DNA from: an uncultured Dermabacter sp.
Lineage (GTDB): Bacteria; Actinomycetota; Actinomycetes; Actinomycetales; Dermabacteraceae
Assembly (NCBI GenBank): GCA_947252755.1
Contig: CAMXWV010000001.1
Location: 186,001 to 250,000, forward strand
DNA: 64,000 bases
Reading direction: 5' to 3'
Below the pieces are notes generated by a model. The model searched no databases. It was not told the origin of the DNA and saw only the letters and a list, made by a program, of their open reading frames with translations. The position numbers and the translations under genes are program-made. This document shows positions 26,652 through 35,173 of the stretch, one piece after another; the first letter of the stretch is position 1, and every line of letters starts with the position of its first letter.

Positions 26652-27783
26652 GCGAATCCTTTCCGTGGGATGCGGTCATCTGCTCGGACACTGAGGCCAG
26701 CAGGCTGGCCCACGCATTCTCGAATGAGGCAACGCCCTCCTTCTCCAACTGTGCGGACACATCAGCGAGATCCACGCCGGCATCAGCGAGCTCCTCAACC
26801 AGCTCGCGCCCCTTCTGCTCCCACTCGGCAGCAGTCTGAACGGTGATGCGATCACTGGCATCACCGTGATCAGCCACGGCCTCCAGAGTTACGCGCGGCA
26901 TGGTGTTGACCGCTGGATCGGTGACGAGCCCGTCCACATACAGGGTGTCCGAGTACGCCTTGTTCTTCACACCGGTGGACGCCCACAGCGGTCGCTGCAC
27001 ATTCGCGCCCTTCTCCTGCAGAGCTGCGAAGCGCGCAGAGGCGAACGCACGAGCGAACAGGCCGAACGCGGTGCGGCCGTTGCCCACACCGGCTGTGCCG
27101 CGCAGCGACAGGGCCTCCCCGCCGATCTTCTCCAGGCGCTGATCGACCTCGGTGTCCACCCGGGAGATGAAGAAGCTCGCAACCGAATGGATGCGAGAGA
27201 GATCCCTGCCTCGTTCCGCTGCCTGTTCCAGGCCCGTCAGGTACGCGTCGATCACCTGTTCATAGCGGGCGACAGAGAAGATCAATGTGACGTTGACGCT
27301 GATGCCTTCGGCGATGACTGCCGTGATTGCGGGAAGACCCTCAACAGTGGCCGGAATCTTGATCATCACATTCTCGCGGTCCACGAGCGCGTGCAGCCGC
27401 TTCGCCTGCTCAATGGTTCCATCCGCATCATGGGCAAGCCGGGGATCCACCTCGATAGAGACGCGGCCGTCAAAGCCGTTCGAGGCGGCAAAGATGTCTT
27501 GGAATACGTCGCACGCTGACCGGACATCATCGGTAGTGAGCGCTTCGATGACGCCGTCGACGTCCCGTCCGGCTGCCGCCAGCTGAGCGATGTCAGCGTC
27601 ATAGTCCGCAGCCCCGGAAATGGCGCCCTGGAAGATCGACGGGTTCGTGGTCACCCCCACCACGTTGCGAGTGTCAATGAGAGAGTTCAGCTCCCCGCGG
27701 GTGAGGGAGCCGCGAGAGAGATCATCCAGCCAGATGGAGACACCGGCATCGGACAGAGCCTGGGTGGAGCGGTTCTGAGTCAT
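26644..27783 (-). CDS. tal: transaldolase
   Basis: A 379-residue TalB-like enzyme of the longer actinobacterial form. VGVTTNPSIF near residue 43, the Schiff-base Lys in MIKIPATVEGLPAI and ISVNVTLIFSVARY mark the family. Transfers dihydroxyacetone units in the non-oxidative pentose phosphate branch. First gene of tal-zwf-opcA-pgl. Its leader contains a run of nine C residues (see 27801-27809). Confidence 0.97.
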   Translation of the reverse strand: MTQNRSTQALSDAGVSIWLDDLSRGSLTRGELNSLIDTRNVVGVTTNPSIFQGAISGAADYDADIAQLAAAGRDVDGVIEALTTDDVRSACDVFQDIFAASNGFDGRVSIEVDPRLAHDADGTIEQAKRLHALVDRENVMIKIPATVEGLPAITAVIAEGISVNVTLIFSVARYEQVIDAYLTGLEQAAERGRDLSRIHSVASFFISRVDTEVDQRLEKIGGEALSLRGTAGVGNGRTAFGLFARAFASARFAALQEKGANVQRPLWASTGVKNKAYSDTLYVDGLVTDPAVNTMPRVTLEAVADHGDASDRITVQTAAEWEQKGRELVEELADAGVDLADVSAQLEKEGVASFENAWASLLASVSEQMTASHGKDSRE

Positions 27784-27800
27784 ATCAGTCCTTTAGGTAA

Positions 27801-27809
27801 GGGGGGGGG
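27801..27809 (-). repeat. homopolymer of nine C (minus strand) in the tal leader
   Basis: Nine consecutive G on the plus strand, read as C on the coding strand, begin 18 bases upstream of the tal ATG. Such runs are prone to slippage. Confidence 0.9.
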
Positions 27810-27861
27810 CAACGGATCACCAGCGTGGAGAATCCGGGCTGATTCTGCGGTGTCGAACAGT

Positions 27862-27889
27862 CGCGGGGGCCCGTCGCCGAGCCCCCGCG
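27862..27889 (-). terminator. hairpin downstream of tkt
   Basis: CGCGGGGGC (27862-27870) and GCCCCCGCG (27881-27889) form a 9-bp GC stem with a 10-base loop, starting 11 bases beyond the tkt stop on the minus strand. No T run follows. It separates tkt from the tal operon. Confidence 0.6.
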
Positions 27890-27899
27890 TGTTCTCTGA

Positions 27900-29993
27900 T
27901 CAGCTGCCGACTGCCGCCAGCGATTCCTTGGCGATCTTCACCACGTTGTCCGCGGTGAAGCCGAACTCCTCGAAAAGGAAGCCGCCCGCGGCGGATGAGC
28001 CGTAGTGCTCAAGGGATACGGCGCGGCCCGCATCCCCAAGATAGCGATGCCACGGCATGGCAATGCCGGCCTCCACGCTGACGCGCGCCCTCACCGAGCT
28101 CGGCAGCACGGACTCGCGGTAGGCCTCGTCCTGTTCGTCGAACCATTCCATGCACGGCATGGAGACCAGACGGGTGGGGATGCCCTCTGCTTCCAGCTGC
28201 TGCTGGGCCGCGGCCGCATACTGCACCTCAGATCCGGTGCCGATCAGGATCAGCTGCGGGTCCGCTGATGCCTCCTTCATGATGTAGGCGCCCTTGGCAA
28301 GCCCCTCAGCGCCCGCATACTCGGTGCGATCGAACGTGGGAACACCCTGGCGGGTGAGCAGCAGCCCAGCCGGTCCGCTGTCCCGCTCCAGGATCGCCTT
28401 CCACGCCTGCGCGGTCTCATTCGCATCAGCCGGACGCACGATCGACAGGTTCGGAATCGCCCGGTAAGCGGCCAGGTGCTCCACCGGCTGATGGGTGGGG
28501 CCGTCTTCGCCCAAGCCGATCGAGTCATGCGTCCACACGTAGATCGCTGGCACCTTCATCAGCGAGGTCAAGCGCACAGCGCCGCGCATATAGTCGGCGA
28601 ACTGGAAGAAGGTGCCTCCGTAGGGGCGGGTCAGCCCATGCAGCGAAATGCCGGCGAGAACAGCGCCCATGGCGTGCTCACGGATGCCGAAGTGCAGGGT
28701 CCGCCCGTACTCGTTGCCGGAGAACTCCGGGGTCTGGCGGTCCTCAGGAATGAAGGAAGGCTCCCCCTTCATCGTGGTGTTATTGGAGCCGGCGAGGTCC
28801 GCGGACCCGCCCCACAGCTCCGGCAGCACCTCGCCGAGAGCGGTCAGAATGTCCTGGCTGGCGGCGCGGGTAGCCACACCCTTCTGAGATGCCTCGAACA
28901 CGGGCAGCACATCATCCAGGTTCGGCAGCTCACGGGCCTGCAGCCGGGCGAGCAGCTCCGCCTGCTCCGGATTCTCCGCCTTCCACGCAGCGAAGGACTC
29001 ATCCCATGCGGCGTGGGCCTGCGCGCCCCGCTCACGCAGTCGACGCGTGTGCTCCAGCACGGCAGGCTCCACGTGGAATGTTGCATTCGGGTCCACGCCG
29101 AGCACCTTCTTCAGGCCCTCGATTCCTGCTTCGCCCACGGCCGAACCGTGCACGCCGCCGGTGTTCTGCTTGTCCGGGATCGGCCAGCCGATGATGGTGC
29201 GCAAGCGGATGAAAGACGGCTTATCCGTGACGGTCTGCGCCTTCGTGATCGCCGCCTTCAGCGCGGCCACATCCTCAACGTATTCGGTGCCCCCATTGGT
29301 CCAGTCCACTTCATGGACATCCCAGCCGAGCGCCGCGTACCGGGCCGCCACGTCTTCGGTGAATGCGATGCCGGTGTGGCCCTCAATGGAGATCTCATTG
29401 TCATCCCAGATCACGATGAGGTTGCCGAGCTTCTGGGTGCCCGCAAGGGAGCTGGCCTCGTGGGACACGCCCTCCTGGAGGTCGCCGTCGCTGGCGATCA
29501 CATAGGTGAAGTGATCAAAGGGGCTTGTTCCGGGAGCCGCATCGGGGTCCAGCAGACCGCGCTCGCGCCGCTGTGCCATCGCCATGCCAACCGCCATGGC
29601 AACACCCTGGCCGAGCGGGCCGGTGGTGGCCTCCACGCCCTTGGTCACAAAATTCTCCGGGTGGCCGGGAGTCTTCGATCCCCAGGTGCGCAACTCCTGC
29701 AGGTCCTTCAGCTCAAGGCCGAAGCCGCCAAGGAACAGCTGAATGTACTGGGTCAGGCTGGAGTGGCCGGCTGAGAGGATGAACCGATCACGGCCGAGCC
29801 AATCGGTGTCCACCGGGTCATGCCGCATGATGTCCTGGTAGAGCAGGTAGGCGGCGGGTGCAAGGCTGACCGCGGTGCCGGGGTGGCCGTTGCCCACCTT
29901 CTCCACGGCGTCGACGGCGAGGGTGCGGACGGTGTCCACCGCCTTGCGGTCAAGATCGGTCCAGCCCTCGGGGGCGATGAACGTGGTCGTCAC
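27900..29993 (-). CDS. tkt: transketolase
   Basis: 697 residues, the normal length. Thiamine diphosphate-binding segment GDGDLQEG appears as SDGDLQEGVSHEAS with downstream DDNEISIEG; the N-terminal GHPGTAVSLAP and the Pyr-domain FFQFADYMRGAVRLTSL are conserved. Transfers two-carbon units in the pentose phosphate pathway. GTG 29993 is preferred over the longer frame to 30050 because GGAAAGGAA lies at 30000-30008 and homologues start TTTFIAPEGW. It is followed by the tal-zwf-opcA-pgl operon and is divergent from ctaB. Confidence 0.97.
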   Translation of the reverse strand: MTTTFIAPEGWTDLDRKAVDTVRTLAVDAVEKVGNGHPGTAVSLAPAAYLLYQDIMRHDPVDTDWLGRDRFILSAGHSSLTQYIQLFLGGFGLELKDLQELRTWGSKTPGHPENFVTKGVEATTGPLGQGVAMAVGMAMAQRRERGLLDPDAAPGTSPFDHFTYVIASDGDLQEGVSHEASSLAGTQKLGNLIVIWDDNEISIEGHTGIAFTEDVAARYAALGWDVHEVDWTNGGTEYVEDVAALKAAITKAQTVTDKPSFIRLRTIIGWPIPDKQNTGGVHGSAVGEAGIEGLKKVLGVDPNATFHVEPAVLEHTRRLRERGAQAHAAWDESFAAWKAENPEQAELLARLQARELPNLDDVLPVFEASQKGVATRAASQDILTALGEVLPELWGGSADLAGSNNTTMKGEPSFIPEDRQTPEFSGNEYGRTLHFGIREHAMGAVLAGISLHGLTRPYGGTFFQFADYMRGAVRLTSLMKVPAIYVWTHDSIGLGEDGPTHQPVEHLAAYRAIPNLSIVRPADANETAQAWKAILERDSGPAGLLLTRQGVPTFDRTEYAGAEGLAKGAYIMKEASADPQLILIGTGSEVQYAAAAQQQLEAEGIPTRLVSMPCMEWFDEQDEAYRESVLPSSVRARVSVEAGIAMPWHRYLGDAGRAVSLEHYGSSAAGGFLFEEFGFTADNVVKIAKESLAAVGS

Positions 29994-30094
29994 TGATGAC
30001 TTCCTTTCCACTGGGGGGCTTCGATGAGGGACTTCAACCTCCTCATCCACGCGTTCATTCTACGCCCGGGCAGACCGGCTCTCTGAACTCCACC

Positions 30095-30124
30095 GGAGGC
30101 CTCCAGCCCGCTATGGCCTAGGCC
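30095..30124. promoter_or_regulatory. paired 10-bp palindromes between tkt and ctaB
   Basis: GGAGGCCTCC (30095-30104) and GGCCTAGGCC (30115-30124) are perfect palindromes ten bases apart in the 215-bp divergent region. Their centres are 20 bp (about two helical turns) apart. They could be operator sites; no known regulator is implied. Confidence 0.3.
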
Positions 30125-30208
30125 GCGAATGCTTCAGTTCGGCGCGGTTGGCGGATACAGTGGACAGACCGTGCATTCCGCCTTCCCCAGACACTGATGA
30201 GGTCACCT

Positions 30209-31165
30209 GTGACGAACCCCGTTGAGAGTCCTGTCGCCGTTCTCCAGGAGCGGCCGGCCGAGCAGCAGGCGGCCCGCAGCTGGAAGCGGACCGTCCGCGC
30301 CTACATCGCTCTCACCAAACCGCGGATCATCGAGCTGCTGCTCATCACCACGATTCCCACCATGTTCCTGGCGGCCGGCGGCTTCCCCTCGATCTGGCTG
30401 ATCCTCAACACGATCATCGGCGGGTATCTCGCTGCCGGGGGCGCGAATTCGCTGAATATGTACCTGGACCGGGACATCGACGCGCAGATGAAGCGCACCC
30501 AGAACCGTCCCTTGGTCACCGGTGATGTGTCCCCGCGCGCTTCTGTGATCTTCGGCCTGGTGCTCTCCGCGGTGTCCGCCGTGTGGCTGTGGGTGCTGGT
30601 GAATCCGGTGTCTGCTCTGCTGGCCCTCGGTGCGATCGCGCTGTATGTGGTGTTCTACACGATGTTCCTCAAGCGCCGCACCAGCCAGAACATCGTATGG
30701 GGAGGAGTTGCCGGCTGCATGCCGGTGCTGATCGGCTGGTCAGCTGTGACCGGGACAGTGTCCTGGACCGCGTTCTTCCTCTTTTTGGTCATCTTCTTCT
30801 GGACTCCGCCCCACTACTGGCCGCTGGCCGAGAAGTTCACCAAAGACTATGAGCGGGCAGGTGTGCCGATGCTGCCGGTGGTCTCCAGCCGCCGCTCCGT
30901 GGCCTTCCAGATGATCGGCCATACCCTTGCCATGGTGGCGTGCTCACTGGCGATCATTCCGCTTGCTCTCACCGGCTGGGTGTACTCGGTTGCCGCGGTC
31001 GCCACCGGTGCGTGGTTCACGTTCCTGGTGATCCGGTACGCCGTGCGCGTTCACCAGGGCAAGACCGGTCGCGCACTGAACCCGATGGGCGTGTTCCACG
31101 CATCGATCACCTATCTGACGCTGCTGTTCGTGGCCCTGGCCATCGACCCGTTTGTGCAGTTCTGA
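30209..31165 (+). CDS. ctaB: protoheme IX farnesyltransferase (heme O synthase)
   Basis: A UbiA-family polytopic membrane prenyltransferase of about 318 residues that farnesylates heme B for cytochrome oxidase. The first Asp-rich motif is NMYLDRDIDAQMKRT and the second is in KDYERAGVPMLP. About nine hydrophobic helices are visible. Start: GTG 30209 has GAGGT (30199-30203) at good spacing; ATG 30197 would add four residues. Divergence from tkt is the usual actinobacterial arrangement. No cytochrome oxidase subunit genes are in the window. Confidence 0.95.
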   Translation: MTNPVESPVAVLQERPAEQQAARSWKRTVRAYIALTKPRIIELLLITTIPTMFLAAGGFPSIWLILNTIIGGYLAAGGANSLNMYLDRDIDAQMKRTQNRPLVTGDVSPRASVIFGLVLSAVSAVWLWVLVNPVSALLALGAIALYVVFYTMFLKRRTSQNIVWGGVAGCMPVLIGWSAVTGTVSWTAFFLFLVIFFWTPPHYWPLAEKFTKDYERAGVPMLPVVSSRRSVAFQMIGHTLAMVACSLAIIPLALTGWVYSVAAVATGAWFTFLVIRYAVRVHQGKTGRALNPMGVFHASITYLTLLFVALAIDPFVQF

Positions 31166-32147
31166 ACCGGGTCCGCGCTCTCTGAACAGCTCTTCTGCGC
31201 ACCCTGAGACAGCTGATCAGAACCGTCGGATCGTTCGGCGCTTTCTGACGCACTGCCGGATCGAACGGGGACTTGCCCCGAGCACGGTTGCGGCGTATGC
31301 GCGAGACCTGGACCGCTATCTCGAGCACCTTGAGCACCGCGGCCTGGACCTTCGGTCCGTCACGCGCGTCCAGATCGGCGCTTTCCTGCAGCAGGTGCAG
31401 GAGGGGGGCCCGGATCAGCGGCCGCTGGCGGCATCGTCCGCCGCACGGCTGCTCGCCAGCATCCGGGCATTGCACCGTTTCGCCAATGACGAGTCCAACG
31501 GCACCTGGGGTGATCCAGCAGCCCAGCTCAGTCCGCCCGCCACCGCACGGGATCTGCCCGGCGCACTCACCATTGCTGAGGTCACCGCGCTCATTGACGC
31601 GGCGAGCGGACCGTTCACCGGCCGATTAGCTGAGCCGCGGGCACTGCGCAACCGCGCATTGACAGAGCTGCTGTACGGCACTGGTACGCGTATCAGCGAG
31701 GCGATCGGCATCGACGTGGACGATCTTCGTTTGGACGAGCGGGCAGTGCGAGTGCGCGGCAAGGGAAACAAGCATCGGATCATCCCCCTGGGCTCCTACG
31801 CCCTGGATGCGCTCAGCGCCTATATCGTGCGGGGCCGGCCGGAGCTTGCTGGGCAGGGGAGCGGATCGCCCGCCCTGTTCCTGGGCCACCGCGGCACGCG
31901 GCTGACCCGGCAGGCCGCGTACAGCATCATCACGCAGGCGGCTGCGTCGGCAGAGATCACCAGCGCGGTCAGCCCGCATTCGCTGCGCCACTCCTATGCC
32001 ACTCATCTGCTGCAGGGCGGGGCGGACGTGCGCACGGTGCAGGAGCTGCTCGGGCATGCGTCGGTGAGCACTACTCAGATCTACACGCATATCAGCGTGG
32101 ACGCCCTGCGCGAGGCTCATGCGCTGGCCCATCCGCGTGCTCGCTGA
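31152..32147 (+). CDS. xerD: site-specific tyrosine recombinase XerD
   Basis: A tyrosine recombinase of up to 331 residues. N-terminal SAM-like core-binding domain (RIERGLAPSTVAAYARDLDRYL), then a catalytic domain with Arg in TRISEAIGIDV, Lys in RGKGNKHRIIPL, HSLRHSYATHLL and LGHASVSTTQIYTHI, giving the R-K-H-R-H-Y set. Resolves chromosome dimers at dif with a partner. The only usual start codon is TTG 31152, overlapping ctaB by 14 bases. Position next to the ParA-like gene matches the conserved xerD-parA-(scpAB)-rluB block, so it is a housekeeping Xer, not a phage integrase. Confidence 0.93.
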   Translation: MCSSEPGPRSLNSSSAHPETADQNRRIVRRFLTHCRIERGLAPSTVAAYARDLDRYLEHLEHRGLDLRSVTRVQIGAFLQQVQEGGPDQRPLAASSAARLLASIRALHRFANDESNGTWGDPAAQLSPPATARDLPGALTIAEVTALIDAASGPFTGRLAEPRALRNRALTELLYGTGTRISEAIGIDVDDLRLDERAVRVRGKGNKHRIIPLGSYALDALSAYIVRGRPELAGQGSGSPALFLGHRGTRLTRQAAYSIITQAAASAEITSAVSPHSLRHSYATHLLQGGADVRTVQELLGHASVSTTQIYTHISVDALREAHALAHPRAR

Positions 32148-32201
32148 GCGAATGCCCGCGTCCGGCACGGGAGGTTCTCACTGGGTGCGATGCTCGGGAG
32201 G

Positions 32202-32207
32202 TACGAT
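32202..32207 (+). promoter_or_regulatory. candidate -10 of parA-rluB-tyrA
   Basis: TACGAT followed by TGCA lies 34 bases before the parA GTG. The same decamer TACGATTGCA occurs at the uvrA start (12132-12141). No clear -35. Confidence 0.35.
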
Positions 32208-32240
32208 TGCAGGGATTGATGATCGACACGAGGGAGCGAC

Positions 32241-33113
32241 GTGACAACCAGGAACGAACTCGAGCTCGAGCTGAACTACGGTCCCACTGGCCGTCCGCTT
32301 CCCGTGTTCCCTGAGCCGCCGTCGCTGGAGTCCCATGGGCCCGCGCGGATCATTTCGATGGTCAATCAGAAGGGCGGGGTGGGGAAGACCACGAGCGTGA
32401 TCAACCTGGGAGCCGCCCTCGCTGAGTATGGGCGCCGCGTGCTGCTGGTGGACCTTGACCCCCAGGGCGCACTGTCCGCCGGCACCGGGGTCAACAGCTA
32501 CGAATTGGACGTGACTGTCTACAACCTGCTGTTGGAGCATGAGCATGACATCCGCGATGTCATCCAGCCCACCACCACTGACGGCATGGACGTGCTGCCA
32601 GCGAACATCGACCTGTCTGCAGCTGAGGTGCAGCTGGTCAATGAGGTGGCGCGAGAGATGGCGCTCGCCCGAGTGCTGCGCCCGGTGGTCAACGATTACG
32701 ACGTGATCATCATCGACTGTCAGCCGTCGCTCGGTCTGCTCACCGTGAACGCGCTCGCTGCCAGCCGCGGTGTGATCATCCCCCTGGAGCCGGAATACTT
32801 CGCGCTGCGAGGTGTGGCGCTGCTGGTGGAGACGATCGAAAAGGTGCAGGACCGGATCAACCCGGCCCTGGAGATCGACGGCATCCTCATCACCATGTTC
32901 GATTCGCGCACCCTGCACGCCCGCGAGGTCTGCGCCCGAGTGGTGGAGGCCTTTGACGAGAAGGTGTTCCACACCACCATCAACCGCACTGTGAAGTTCC
33001 CCGACGCCTCTGTGGCAGCGGAGCCGATCATCACCTTCGCCTCCGCCAATAAGGGGGCCGACGCATACCGCCAACTGGCCCGAGAACTCATTGCCCGCGG
33101 GGCAGCCGCCTGA
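32241..33113 (+). CDS. ParA/Soj-family ATPase
   Basis: 290 residues. Deviant Walker A QKGGVGKTT (about residues 43-51), Walker A' DLDPQGALSAG and Walker B VIIIDCQPSLGLLT. The ~35-residue N-terminal extension is Pro-rich. It belongs to the ParA-like group encoded next to xerD, scpA and scpB in actinobacteria (like Rv1708), distinct from the ParAB partition pair near oriC. GTG 32241 has GAGGGAG upstream. In this genome rluB follows one base later and no scpA or scpB lies between. Its exact role is not established. Confidence 0.93.
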   Translation: MTTRNELELELNYGPTGRPLPVFPEPPSLESHGPARIISMVNQKGGVGKTTSVINLGAALAEYGRRVLLVDLDPQGALSAGTGVNSYELDVTVYNLLLEHEHDIRDVIQPTTTDGMDVLPANIDLSAAEVQLVNEVAREMALARVLRPVVNDYDVIIIDCQPSLGLLTVNALAASRGVIIPLEPEYFALRGVALLVETIEKVQDRINPALEIDGILITMFDSRTLHAREVCARVVEAFDEKVFHTTINRTVKFPDASVAAEPIITFASANKGADAYRQLARELIARGAAA

Positions 33114-33114
33114 T

Positions 33115-34062
33115 ATGAACCGCCAGCAGCCCCAGCAGCCTCGCCGCCGTCCCCGTCAGCAGGCTTCGCGCCCACGGCGGCGCAGCGACTTCTCCGCTCC
33201 GCGACAGGTGCGGCTGCGCGACAGCGACGGGCACGACATTCCGCAGCAGCCACGGCAGGACGTCGATGACATCGGCGACGCATTCCTCATCGAGGACGCG
33301 CCCGCTGACGAGCCCTCTTTGAGCGAGCCCGCCTCTGGCGAGCGCCTGCAGAAGGTCCTCGCCGCGGCCGGCTTCGGCTCCCGCCGTGCCTGCGAAGCAC
33401 TGATCGCCACCGGTCGGGTTGCCGTGGACGGTGAAGTGGTCACCCGGCAGGGGATCCGTGTGGACACCGCCACCCAGGTGATCCACGTGGACGGCCGCCG
33501 GGTGCAGCTGGACGAGTCGAAGCTGACGATCGCCCTGCACAAGCCATTCCGGGTCATGTCAGCCATGGAGGACCCTCACGGCCGCCGCGCACTCGACGAG
33601 TTCGTGCAGGACTATGACACTCGCCTGTTCCACGTGGGACGCCTCGACTACGAAACAGAAGGTCTGCTGCTGCTGACCAATGACGGGGAACTCGCCCATC
33701 GGCTCATGCATCCCTCATTCGAAGTGTCCAAAACCTACGTGTGCCGGTTCGACTGCCCGGGGGAGTTCCCCCGCAGGATGCTGCGGCAGCTTCGGGAGGG
33801 CATCAACCTGGAGGACGGACCAGCAGCAGCGGACCGCGCCGCTCTGCTCGCTCACAACGGCGCTGAGGCCCTGGTGGAGATCACCATCCATGAGGGCCGC
33901 AACCGCATTGTGCGGCGCATGTTCGACGCTCTCGGACACCCGTTGACCCGCCTTGTGCGCACCCGCATCGGCCCGGTGCTGCTCGCCGACCTCAAAGCGG
34001 GTCAGACCCGAGAGCTCACCAGCAAGGAGCTGGGAACGCTCATGGCGAGCGTGGGCCTGTGA
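33115..34062 (+). CDS. rluB: 23S rRNA pseudouridine synthase, RluB family
   Basis: 315 residues. The first ~75 are Gln/Arg/Pro-rich, basic and probably disordered. An S4 RNA-binding domain follows (RLQKVLAAAGFGSRRACEALI), then the RsuA/RluB catalytic domain with the Asp in GRLDYETEGLLLLTNDG and the C-terminal EGRNRIVRRMFDALGHPLTRLVR. Modifies uridine in 23S rRNA. ATG 33115 lies one base after parA; a longer frame to TTG 33091 is unlikely. Overlaps tyrA by four bases. Confidence 0.94.
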   Translation: MNRQQPQQPRRRPRQQASRPRRRSDFSAPRQVRLRDSDGHDIPQQPRQDVDDIGDAFLIEDAPADEPSLSEPASGERLQKVLAAAGFGSRRACEALIATGRVAVDGEVVTRQGIRVDTATQVIHVDGRRVQLDESKLTIALHKPFRVMSAMEDPHGRRALDEFVQDYDTRLFHVGRLDYETEGLLLLTNDGELAHRLMHPSFEVSKTYVCRFDCPGEFPRRMLRQLREGINLEDGPAAADRAALLAHNGAEALVEITIHEGRNRIVRRMFDALGHPLTRLVRTRIGPVLLADLKAGQTRELTSKELGTLMASVGL

Positions 34063-35138
34063 GCACCCTCATCATCGGCGCTGGTCTGATCGGCGGATCC
34101 ATCGGTCTCGCGCTGCGCCAGCGAGGGGAACGCGTTCTGATCCGAGATGCCTCACCGGGCACGGTGCGCCTGGCCACCGAACTCGGCGTGGGGGAGTCCG
34201 CGGACGATGCCGCGCCGGATCTGGTGGTGGTGGCCACCCCACCGGATGTCACCGCAGCAGTGGTGATCGATGCGCTGCGGGAGTTCCCGGAGGCGGTGGT
34301 GCTCGACGTGGCAAGCGTCAAGGACTCCATTCAGAACCGCGTGCTTGAGGCCGCGACCGACCCGGCCCGCTACGTGGGCACGCACCCGATGGCGGGCCGT
34401 GAGATGTCCGGTGTGGTGGCGGCGCGAAGCGACCTGTTCCTGGGGCGTCCGTTCGTGCTGGTTCCGCATGAGCAGTCCGCCGCGAACGCGATCACTGCCG
34501 CCGAACGCTTCGGTCACGCGCTCGGATCGTTCGTGATGCGGATGGAGGCCGCTGCGCACGACGAAGCGGTCGCGTATGTGTCCCATACACCGCAGCTGGT
34601 GGCGAGCCTGCTCGCCGGCCGGCTTCAGGAGGCAGCCGAATCCTCCCTCAGCCTTGCCGGTCAGGGGCTGCGTGACACCACCCGGATCGCGCACTCTGAT
34701 CCCCGGCTCTGGGTGGAGATCCTGTCCGCGAACGCACCGGCGATCCAGCCCATCCTGGCGCAGCTCCATGAGGATCTGGGGCATGTGGTGCGCAGCTTCG
34801 ATGAGCTCGTGGACCCCGATGGGGCGCCCGGCTCCCGCGCTGTCATCGCCCGCACGATCGCCAGCGGCAATCTGGGGGTGGCTCGCATCCCCGGCAAGCA
34901 CGGAAGCGGCACCGACTCCTTCGCACAGTTCACCGTGCTGGTGCCCGATGAACCCGGACAGATCGGCCGGCTGCTCACCGACATGGGAGAAGCGGGCATC
35001 AACGTGGAGGACCTCCGGCTGGAGCATTCCCTTGGCCAGCCGGTGGGCCTGGCACATGTCAGTGTGCTCAAACGTGATGAGGCGCGCATGCGGGACATGC
35101 TCGCCCACCGGGGCTGGACTCACACGGGCCAGGACTAG
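34059..35138 (+). CDS. tyrA: prephenate dehydrogenase
   Basis: 359 residues. NAD-binding IIGAGLIGGSIGLALR at the N terminus, VVVATPP, GTHPMAGREMSG with the catalytic region, and HDEAVAYVSHTPQLVA. A C-terminal ACT domain (about residues 285-355; FTVLVPDEPGQIGRLLTDMGEAGINVEDL) suggests feedback control by an aromatic amino acid. Converts prephenate to 4-hydroxyphenylpyruvate for tyrosine synthesis, downstream of the aro operon product chorismate. GTG 34059 overlaps rluB (GTGA). Confidence 0.96.
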   Translation: MSTLIIGAGLIGGSIGLALRQRGERVLIRDASPGTVRLATELGVGESADDAAPDLVVVATPPDVTAAVVIDALREFPEAVVLDVASVKDSIQNRVLEAATDPARYVGTHPMAGREMSGVVAARSDLFLGRPFVLVPHEQSAANAITAAERFGHALGSFVMRMEAAAHDEAVAYVSHTPQLVASLLAGRLQEAAESSLSLAGQGLRDTTRIAHSDPRLWVEILSANAPAIQPILAQLHEDLGHVVRSFDELVDPDGAPGSRAVIARTIASGNLGVARIPGKHGSGTDSFAQFTVLVPDEPGQIGRLLTDMGEAGINVEDLRLEHSLGQPVGLAHVSVLKRDEARMRDMLAHRGWTHTGQD

Positions 35139-35173
35139 ATACGCTGAAGGGGTTGCTCAACAAAGGAGATCTC

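Noticed and set aside
24957..26846. 629-residue open frame on the plus strand
   Set aside because: It is antisense to zwf and the tal end, has no recognisable domain and is explained by GC-rich codon bias.
31152..32147. tyrosine recombinase as a phage or island integrase
   Set aside because: Sequence and position next to the ParA-like gene and rluB match housekeeping XerD.
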